Source of the DNA: Undaria pinnatifida
Taxonomy: Eukaryota > Sar > Phaeophyceae > Laminariales > Alariaceae
Assembly: GCA_012845835.1 (NCBI GenBank)
Contig: JABAKD010000026.1
Coordinates: 8,604,558-8,668,557 of the forward strand
DNA: 64,000 nucleotides
Direction of reading: 5' to 3'
The notes under the pieces were generated by a model. That model searched no databases, was not told the DNA's origin, and saw only the letters and a list, made by a program, of their open reading frames with translations. The translations under genes were made by a program, and so were the position numbers. Positions within the stretch are counted from its first letter, which is position 1. The number at the start of each line of letters is the position of its first letter. Shown piece by piece: positions 56,450 to 64,000 of the stretch.

Positions 56450-59400
56450 TCACACCAACAAAATCTGAAAGTTCTGTGTGGCAGTATACCCCTCCGCCTC
56501 CGCGAAGCAAACGATAACGTTCAGCTCGAACTCCACCCTAAAGCGCGGCGTGACCATGGTAGGGCACGAGAACAGCCGCGGTAGCACCATGTACATCGGT
56601 ATCGCTAGGCCTCGGCAAACATCGCCGTCCCCTATCTGCAGATTCTGAATCTCGGTCGCCTCCCGCAATTGACCTTCCGGCTAAAGGCGAGCAAGGAGGG
56701 ATGTATTGGGGAGGGGGCGCTGGTGTTGGGGGGGGGGTGTTAAGGGTGTAATAATCGCATCATGCATGGCCGTAGTCCGCAGGGGCATACACCCTCGCAT
56801 CCCCGGCTTTCGATGAAAGATGAAATGCAACCCAATTGGGCAACCTCATCATGCGTCCTACGATAGAGGTATATAGCACTTTTAGGCGAAAACATTGTCT
56901 GAAATGACGGGGCTTCTCAACCCAAAATCGTGGGAAGAATGTCATTCTTGTTGGGCAATATGAGCCATCGGAATGTCATTCTTGTTTGACAATATGAATT
57001 GTGGGAAGAATGTCGCTCTTGTTGGGCAATATTAGCCATCAGAATGCCATTCGTGTTTGGCAATATGAATAGTCGGAATAATGTCATTCTTGTTTGGCAA
57101 TATGAGTCGTCGGAAGAATGTCATTCTTGTTTGGCAATATGAATCGTGGGAAGAATGTCGTTCTTGTTGGGCAATATGAGCCATCGGAGTGTCATTCTTG
57201 TTTGGCAATGTGAGTCGTGGGAAGAATGTCGTTCTTGTTGGGCAATATGAGCCATCGGAATGCCATTCTTGTTGGCAATATGACTCGTCGAAATAATGTC
57301 ATTCTTGTTTGGCAATATGAGTCGTCGGAAGAATGTCATTCTTGTTACTGCCATTCTTGTTGGTCAATACGAATCGTCGGAATGCCATTCTTGTTTGGCA
57401 ATATGAACATTTTTTATACCTAGGTTGCAGTACTAGGCTGACAGTGCGAGATTTGCTCATCGGGTTGCACTTTCAGTTTCCTCAAACAGAGCCACTTTTC
57501 GGGGTTTATATAGAATATTTTATCAAGCCACCTCCCTCAGAAGGCAAAAAAATCGTGCAATCTCTACCGTACTATTAATGGCATGGCCTCTATACTCGAA
57601 GTATACAGTAGTATGGTACAGCATCGCCATAGTAGCCATGGTAGGGTCATCCAGTCCGGCGGTGGTGTGGTATACACAATAGAAAGCACTAGGACCGCCT
57701 TGTAGGGGGAAGCCGCACTTATTCGTTCCACCTTTTATGAGTACTGCAGTGCTATTCCCCCGTCGTGCCAAGCGATTTTGGCCGACATATATAGGGATAC
57801 CGCCTTATATAGGGATATCGCCTTGTTGGGGGTACCCTACTACGGCTGTATTAACGATACAACCAATAGTAAACGGTATTGGAACGATGATGTGTTAGTT
57901 CATGAGCTGAGGAGCCCGGCCGTCACATTTGTTTCGGAACCAAAAGTGCTACCACTGTATTTCGTCGCGCAAGCCATTGCTATCGCGCACCTGTTCCACC
58001 GTTTCGACTCGTACCAGCTGCACCTCCAACGACTTATCTCAGCGTGAAATGGCGCGGCAGCCCGACGTCAAATAAGCACAAGGACAGTGTTGAGGGAGGG
58101 GAGGGAGGGAGGGAGAGAGAAGGGGAGGGAGGGAGGGAGGAAGTGACAGTACGGGGGGGGTGAGGCGTTGTTTGATGTTCGAATGAACTTTCACATAAGA
58201 CAGTAAGGGGCCGAAAACCCGCCTTCTCTAGGGAGGGTGAGAGGCGTTGTTTAGTTTTCGAAAGAACTTCCAAATAGACCATGCGAGGATGAAAACCCGT
58301 CTCTCTCGCCTCCAGCCACACCCTCCCTTTGTGAGCACAGGGTGTTGGAATGGGTTGTGCGCCCCTCGACGCTGCCACAGCTTTACCCCAACCTACCACA
58401 CCTCACCCCACCCAACCCAACCCAACCCACCCCACCCCGCCCCGCCCCGCCCCGCCCCGCCCCGCCCCGCCCCGCCCCGCCCCGCCCCGCCCCGCCCCGC
58501 CCCGTCCCGCCCCGCCCCGCCCCGCCCCGCCCCGCCCCGCCCCGCCCCGCCCCGCCCCGCCCGCCCCGCCCCGCCCCGCCCCGCCCCGCCCCGCCCCGCC
58601 CCACCCCACCCCGCCCCACCCCCACTTCCATCTCCACGACCCCCAGGCCCACCGCCTCCAATGACACCAACAAACTTCAGTCTTACCTTAATAGGGCGCT
58701 CTGATTCCTCGACCACCACCTCCCCCGTTAACGGCCGGCTGGTCGAAATGGTAGCATCGTGCAGCTTCCCCGTGACCCTGAACGGTCGGAGCCGACGCTG
58801 CCTACCGTATCGCTTGGGCGCGTACTCGAGCGTCTGGTGGGTGATTTCGAAGGGTACTTCTGTTGGTGGGGTTGGTACCTCCCCCGGCACCTCCACTGAG
58901 AGCACCAAGCGTTGGGTTGGGTTGGGGTGGTTTGGTTTGTTGGTTTGGGGTACGTAGCTTGGGGCGGCTTGGCTTGGCTTGGTGGGTCAAGTTTGGTTTA
59001 GTTCGGTTTGGTTTGGTTTGGCTACGATTGGTTTGGTTTGGTCCGGTTTGGTTTGGTTTGGTTTGGGAGGCTTGATTTGGTTTGGGCCAGGATGCAGACG
59101 GCGGATTCTCTACACTATTTGGCAAAACGAGGACATAATGCCTCTCTCTTCGCCTATCTTGTCTTCTCTTACTATACTCTCATATCTTCCTGTTTCTCCC
59201 CCCCTCTCTGATGGTACTCTTATTTCGTTTTCTTTCTATCTAATGATTTATTTTCCCTCTCTCTACCCTCGTATCCCCCCCGAGGTCCAACACGCCGACT
59301 TACCCATGAACTCTATCTTCTTAAACAGCTCTTTTCGCATCATCCCGCGCTCAATTTTAGCACTGATGTGATATCCTGGTGCCGAACAGAGGTGGAAGGC

Positions 59401-60227
59401 GTCCGCAAACACAGGGGGGGGGGGGGGGGTAGGAGACGGTTAAGGCCACCCGACCAATTGCAACCAAAACAACTCGACCACTAACCATCGCGCAAGACTG
59501 CGCACATGGACGACACCTGGCCATCACTAATCCGCAAACAACCGTACCGCAACGGTACTTTACAGCGAAACGGTACAATATCGACAAACGATTTTTTTTA
59601 ACGTATATACATCGGATATCAAAATTGTTTTTGTTTGACTAGTCATTAATCGATGTCGTACATATCGAATTCGACTATCGTTCGATACCCAAAGCAAACC
59701 AATTATAAAATGCTCAATGGTTCCGCAGCGGACCTCAGAGTTAAACGGCATGGAATCAATACCGTATACTTTCGTTTTTTCGCTTTCTTGTCTTTTCTCT
59801 CCTTTCCTTTATCTTTTTTTCTTTTCTTTGTTTCTTTTGTCCAATTGAATTGCGTCTGTCGTGCGTATGCGTAGTGATAGGTACTATTTGCAATATATAC
59901 GTGGTAGTATTTCTTGGGTGGCAAGCGGCATAGTCGATTTTTCCAGGCACGAGTAGCGAAACGTATGCACCAGTATGGACCTGGCACATCGTAGGCTAGC
60001 TCCCGATTTCACTTTTATATGTTTCTGGCGGAGACATGAACTGCGTCAGCTGTGATATATGCGTGTACCACATTTGGCTTGTTTGTGTTTTCCCTGGGGT
60101 ATTCCTCAGCTCCAGAGTGACTGGAGCCTCTCCTGTGACCACGGACTTGATCATGCGAGTTAATGTGAGAACAACAACAACAGCAACAACAACAACAACA
60201 ACAACGACAACAACGACAACGACAACG

Positions 60228-60271
<44 letters not shown>

Positions 60272-63200
60272 AACAACAACAACAACAACAACAACAACAA
60301 CCGCGGGACTCACCGATTGAGAGGTACACCCCGGAGTAGCTGTTCAGTAGTGGCTGACCGGGAAAAATCGCGACCGAGGAGGAGTAGTGGGCGGGAGGGG
60401 GGGGCGAGAGGCGGGTGTGTGTGTGCTCAGTTCGTGCATGGCCGTACTCTTATAACCATAAGATCCTCGCATCCCTACTATGCCGGGACGGAGCACATCG
60501 GGTTTTCACCAACCAGGCGGAGGGGGGCGGGGGGGGGGGGGGGGGTCGATGGCTATGCTCTTTCGGCGAGGAAAAAATAGCCACATACATAAAACAAATA
60601 ATAATACCATGAGATAATACCATGAGAATGTAGAGTTCGGCATTAACGGAGTATCACACGCGGTTTGCAAAGATGAGTTTCGACGATATCTTCGATCTCA
60701 CAGCTGGAGCGTATTGTAATTTATATAATAACTTGTGATACTTTACAAGATGCCAACATAAATTGTAATGCCCGGAGCGCCATGTGTATGACACGTGTAT
60801 GCACTTCGCACACATATAAAATCACTACCTGGTTTTGCACTTACAACACATCACAGCCATTGTTTTGGGTTATCATACATCACACAATCACACACAGCTA
60901 TCTTTCGGAACATTGGCTCCCATCGCCGACAACGCACCGACCACCGACCGCCGACCACCGCATGTCGTGTGCCAAAGCCCTCAAGAAGACACAGTAGTGC
61001 GAGAGCATTGAGACGACTATCCGCACACGGCGTCTCCTCCTTTTTGCGGAAGCCGTACAGCGGGAACAAAATGAGCGACTAACCAGGCGGGTGATGTTCG
61101 GGACGATGGCCGGTGAGGAAAACCCGGGGAAGGGCCGGTCAGTCAGGAAAGTCATGGGCCCGACGCCCGGTAGACGACATCGCGGTGTTTAGAGCCAAAG
61201 AAGGATCAACGGAAACCTCCCCTTTGTTGTTCAGGGTAGAGACGGTGCCATGGCCCACGGCGGCTAAAAAAGGCTGGCAAGTGGTACCGGGGGATCGCCA
61301 AAGCGGCGGATGGCTTCATGGCGAGTTGGCACAGGGCCGAGGTGGAAAAGAGCTGGCTACGGCATGCAAAAGAGGACGCCAAGAAGAAGGGCGAGAAGGA
61401 GAACGGAGGGGGAGAGGGGGGCAGTCGTACTGATACCGCTGTCGATGAACGCAGAAAACAATCGGCAAGTCGTGTAGCAAGGTACCAATGTGACTCAACA
61501 ATATGGAACCTGCGCTATCTATTTGCTGCCCCCGAATCGGAGTTCGAATTGGATTTTGATAGAGCTGCCTTCTTTTTTGTCGTTGTTCGGCTTGGCTTTT
61601 GCCTTTTGCCTTCATTTTTCCTTGGAGAAGCGACAGCGGCAACACTGAAATCGGAGGTCGCCGTTGACGGGAATAGGAAGGAGGTGGCATACCGTGCGGG
61701 TAGCCTGCAGGCTCGTCTAGGTAACAGAGCTAGAAAACTATGCTGCTGCTCGTGCTTCCCCTCTGTGGTACGAGTACAAGTAGTTTGTTTTTTGCTTCAG
61801 ACCTTATTTCTCTCTTTCTTTCTTTCGTTCCCTCCCTATCTGCGTCTCCCTTCCTTCCTTCTTCGCGCTGATAGTGATGATAGTCATGCACCACACTCGT
61901 CCAAAGCCTACGCGACACATGGCATCATGAGGCAGAGGACATGCAAGTTCCTTTGTTCCATCTTGGCCCCTTTGCGTTTCCCTGAATTTGTTTGCTCATG
62001 TCCTTTTCCAGGGGGCCTTTTTTTTTTTCTCTGTGCTTTTGTTCTTCTAGTTGCTTCTTTGACTTGACTTGTTTTTCGCTGTGTTATTCGTACCCGGTAC
62101 GCCGACGTTTAATTTCCTTTCTTCTGTTCTTTTGCGATTATTTGTTTTGGCTTCTCTGTTTCCACAGTCTGCAACCGCATAGTTTCCGCGCACAGATTGA
62201 TTAACATCACCCTGTTGACCCTGGTACAAGCTACACTGTAGTTCCAAGGGGAGTCGCCGACTTATATCCTCAATGAGGAGAGACACCCAGCAATACGCAC
62301 GATCGGAGTATCACGCACAGCTTGCAAAGATGAGAATCGACGAAATATTCGATTTCACAGCTGGAGCGCATTCTTGTTTTTAACATAATTTGCATCTCTG
62401 TTATTAATAACAGGATGAAGAATCGGAATGAACAATGGGTGTTCTACCGACGACGTTGGGAAGAAAGAACCGACTTAATGTGAAGAAAACACACACATCC
62501 CTGAGTAGGGAATCATTATGCCAATAGAACTCGTACGTCGAATCACAACCACGCCTTTTGGAGCGAACGTATCACTTCAACCTCGCACCTTTTAAGGGAA
62601 CACTACTGCAGCAGTAATCTGTTCCAGGTACCAGGTATCACAATAGCATCACGGCTTCTGAGCGAACGTTGTGAACAATTGCAACCGCAATCGAGTTTTT
62701 AGGTATCATATACTGGAGCATCCCATATCACTTCAACACCATCACATCGTTTAAGCGGACAATACCACAGCATTAGTAATCTATATCACATTAGCACCAC
62801 GGGTTCTGAGCGGACGTTTAAAACAACTACGAGCGAAATCGAGTGTTGAAAAATTGCGAGTATTTTATTTCGACGGCCGCTGAAAAAAAGTAGCAAGACC
62901 CCTTCCGAGTTAGCCTCCGAGTTAGTCTGTAGCGGCCTCCGACCACCACCACAAACAAGACGATACTCTACAGTACGAGTTATCCTGTAGCGGCGTCCGA
63001 CCACTACCCCAAACAAGACCGTACTCTACACTACTTCACCACACATGCAGAATATTTCCTGCTGCGCGAGTTCCGGTCAATACCACCTCGCAGCCTGTCT
63101 TGTGGTCGCGGACTATATAATGGAGATGAGTTCATGTGAGAACAACAACATTAAACGTCAGACATCGTATCGAAAATGATATCGAGCCCCTTTAAAATAC

Positions 63201-63856
63201 GATTTAGTATCATAGGGGTGTGAATCACACCCGACCCACCCAACTAATCGCAGTGATTGAAATCGGAATCGGCAAATCGGGACGACGTGTTTACCGATGT
63301 TTTGTCCGTTTCACATCCGTTGGTACTGCCTTTAAAAAAAAACTCAATTTCGCAAGAACTCGCTGCGCTCGCCCAACATACCGGGTAGCATAGCCAGTAT
63401 TTTCTATTTTACGTTTACCATGATCACTTATACTCTTCAGCTCGACTCGTATCATAAGAGGTTTGATTTACCCATAACGATCTTCTGGGCAAGCCACAAG
63501 TCGCGGTCACAGGTGTCTTCCCTTCTCCCCGGTTACGTACTTCGCTTTTATCGCGCATAGGGTTCAATCGGATATCGGCAGCACCGAACACCGGTGTTAT
63601 AATCGGTAAACGCAGCCGACTCATAGCTCTATCGTATCCACCATTCCTGCTAGCACAATCGATGAAACGTGGAAAGCTTACCATGCCGTCTATGCCCCTG
63701 ACTTCCGCCTCGAAGGGAATCTCCGTCTGTCCTTCGGGAAACCGCCCTGCCCCCATGATGTTAATCGTCTCGTGAAGCAGCGCCAAAGGCTTGCGGGTCT
63801 CTCGGAACAGACTCCTACGGCTCGCGCCTTCCGCTAACGAGACGTTTCCTTGCATG
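56450..63856 (-). CDS. VPS26C: VPS26C (DSCR3), retriever complex subunit, partial
   Basis: Arrestin-like subunit that joins VPS35L and VPS29 in retriever, which returns membrane cargo from endosomes to the surface (family knowledge). Minus-strand exons: 63682-63856 (MQGNVSLAEGAS... KPLALLHETI... FPEGQTEIPFE), 59304-59375 (YHISAKIERGMM), 58687-58895 (PFEITHQTLEY... STSRPLTGEVVVEESERPIK), 57991-58032 (SLEVQLVRVETVEQ, a 42-nt microexon) and 56450-56680 (REATEIQNLQIGDGDVCRG, MYMVLPRLFSCP, ending LLV-stop). All borders have AG/GT and the phases agree at each junction except 63682 to 59375. There a short exon for the expected LYETYHGVFVN-like segment is not found, so it is either a tiny exon or lost. 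The first exons lie beyond 64000. The introns hold NL3, a reverse transcriptase remnant, R segments and GC-pentamer arrays. Confidence 0.9.
56940..57412. repeat. Minisatellite derived from a mobile-element segment
   Basis: About twelve units of 36-39 bp: GAATGTCATTCTTGTTTGGC, AATATGA(G/A)(T/C)C and (G/A)TCGG. The unit resembles the single sequence at about 5775-5800 and the arms of FB1. Lies in the last VPS26C intron. Confidence 0.9.
57590..57850 (-). mobile_element. Second copy of the AAGGCGG MITE-like element
   Basis: The reverse complement matches 10473 to about 10640 (AAATCGCTTGGC, GCGGCTTCCCCCTA, ACCACACCACCGCC). Its boundaries are unclear. Confidence 0.5.
58093..58142 (+). repeat. (GGGA)n tract
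   Basis: GAGG/GGGA-rich run inside a VPS26C intron, C/T-rich in the transcript. Confidence 0.8.
58435..58616 (+). repeat. (CCCCG)n pentanucleotide array in a VPS26C intron
   Basis: About 36 pentamers with one T interruption (near 58505) and one short unit (near 58560), flanked by CCCAA and CCCCA variants. The VPS26C transcript would carry (GGGGC)n. Confidence 0.95.
58905..59090 (+). repeat. (GGTTT)n array in a VPS26C intron
   Basis: Imperfect GGTTT/GGCTT pentamers, a second pentanucleotide array, beside the exon at 58687-58895. Confidence 0.85.
59770..60301 (+). mobile_element. Non-LTR retrotransposon copy NL3 with (AAC)n tail
   Basis: 3' UTR only: T/C-rich block, CTGTCGTGCGTATGCGTAGTG, GGACCTGGCACATCGTAGGC, GTTAATGTGAG, then about 130 bp of AAC repeat (60170-60301). 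Inserted antisense in VPS26C. Confidence 0.8.
60423..60515 (+). repeat. Dispersed repeat V fragment
   Basis: GTGCATGGCCGTA... CTCGCATCCCTACTATGCCG... TTTTCACCAACCAGGC matches 15336 on and FB2. Confidence 0.65.
60640..60740 (+). repeat. R-family segment with micro-ORF
   Basis: GGAGTATCACACGCGGTTTGCAAAG precedes ATG at 60673, reading MSFDDIFDLTAGAYCNLYNNL-stop (to 60738). Confidence 0.55.
60905..62035 (+). pseudogene. Non-LTR reverse transcriptase tail remnant (family 2), copy 3
   Basis: MSCAKALKK, EAVQREQNE, RRVMFGTMAGEENPGKGR, MASWHRAEVEKSWLRHAKED and TDTAVDERRKQSASRVARYQ appear in different frames because of frameshifts. The copy at 32845-34000 matches it closely in opposite orientation. 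Lies in a VPS26C intron. Confidence 0.8.
62170..62390 (+). repeat. R-family segment, long copy
   Basis: TAGTTTCCGCGCACAGATTG, CAAGCTACACTGTAGTT, GGGGAGTCGCCGACTTATAT and CGATCGGAGTATCACGCACA lead to ATG at 62330, reading MRIDEIFDFTAGAHSCF-stop (to 62383). It matches the outer part of the 16-21 kb arms. Confidence 0.65.
62391..63480. other. Non-coding, VPS26C intron
   Basis: Repeated words GAGCGAACGTT/GAGCGGACGTTT and TATCACTTCAAC (62560-62840) suggest a decayed ~110-bp direct repeat. Positions 63095-63152 keep an NL tail fragment (CGGACT... ATGTGAGAACAACAACA). Confidence 0.4.
63481..63567 (-). mobile_element. SINE 3'-half fragment
   Basis: CTGGGCAAGCC, GTCACAGGTGTC and TTATCGCGCATAGGGTTCA match the SINE tail half. 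It sits just downstream of VPS26C exon 63682. Confidence 0.6.
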
Positions 63857-64000
63857 CTACAAAGCAGCATCAATTTAGAGGAAGAGAAAAACACGAAAAA
63901 CGAAACACAAAATGAAACGAAACGAAACGAAACGAAACGAAAACAAACGATGAGGAAAGGAAAGGAAAGGAATTGGAAGGAAAAGGGCACAACGAAAGAA

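Noticed and set aside
56940-57412. CRISPR-like array
   Set aside because: Units are contiguous imperfect tandem repeats with no unique spacers, and the genome is eukaryotic.
58247-58957. Pro/Ala-Arg and Gly-Arg repeat proteins on both strands
   Set aside because: Translation of the CCCCG array; the region is an intron and exon edge of VPS26C.
60036-60329. Poly-Thr, poly-Val and poly-Cys frames
   Set aside because: Translations of the (AAC)n tail of NL3.

Overview
This window looks like a repeat-rich, intron-rich nuclear segment from a eukaryote. The style of the non-LTR reverse transcriptase remnants and the Ala-rich, GC-rich exons suggest a stramenopile, perhaps a brown alga (inference; no sequence here fixes the taxon). 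There are no bacterial operons, and nearly all open frames in the unique sequence are chance frames. Three host gene regions can be supported. (A) At the left edge, plus-strand exons of an unrecognised alpha-helical protein lie at 1-138 and 5364-6743. (B) Two large Ala-rich, acidic plus-strand exons lie at 25083-27044 and 48487-50214; both junctions are phase 0, so they could be one gene with a 21.4 kb intron. (C) At the right edge, five minus-strand exons between 63856 and 56450 encode VPS26C (DSCR3), the arrestin-like subunit of the retriever endosomal recycling complex; its first exons lie beyond the window. A well-formed tRNA-Ser(CGA) lies at 17690-17770.

The rest is mostly mobile DNA and tandem repeats. 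A non-LTR retrotransposon family with an (AAC)n tail is present as 5'-truncated copies (2878-3754, 9045-10469, 59770-60301). A second non-LTR family contributes decayed reverse transcriptase genes (29.95-30.24, 32.85-34.64, 60.9-62.0 kb). A tRNA-derived SINE has about six copies. An 82-bp TTAA-flanked MITE has four copies of identical length. A miniature LTR element (TRIM) at 13157-13560 carries a primer-binding site matching the tRNA-Ser in this window. Large inverted-repeat (foldback) elements occur at 2.7-4.8, 7.2-8.7 and 31.3-32.5 kb, and a 763-bp terminal-inverted-repeat element at 39.46-40.23 kb. Interleaved inverted repeats occupy 16.2-22.1 kb.

A dispersed family (called R here) carries a short conserved open frame beginning MSFDxIFDLTAG or MSIDP at about ten sites. 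Tandem arrays include a 2-kb AGCT-rich array (42.6-44.6 kb), a perfect (TTA)99 tract, an intronic CCCCG pentamer array in VPS26C, and an array at 56.9-57.4 kb that seems to have grown from a mobile-element segment.

Functionally, only VPS26C can be assigned a cellular role. The most unusual features are the link between tRNA-Ser, the TRIM primer site and a 19-nt tRNA 3'-end copy between perfect direct repeats; the R micro-ORF family; a foldback element holding an exon with intact splice borders; and the tandem copies of the VPS26C terminal exon.
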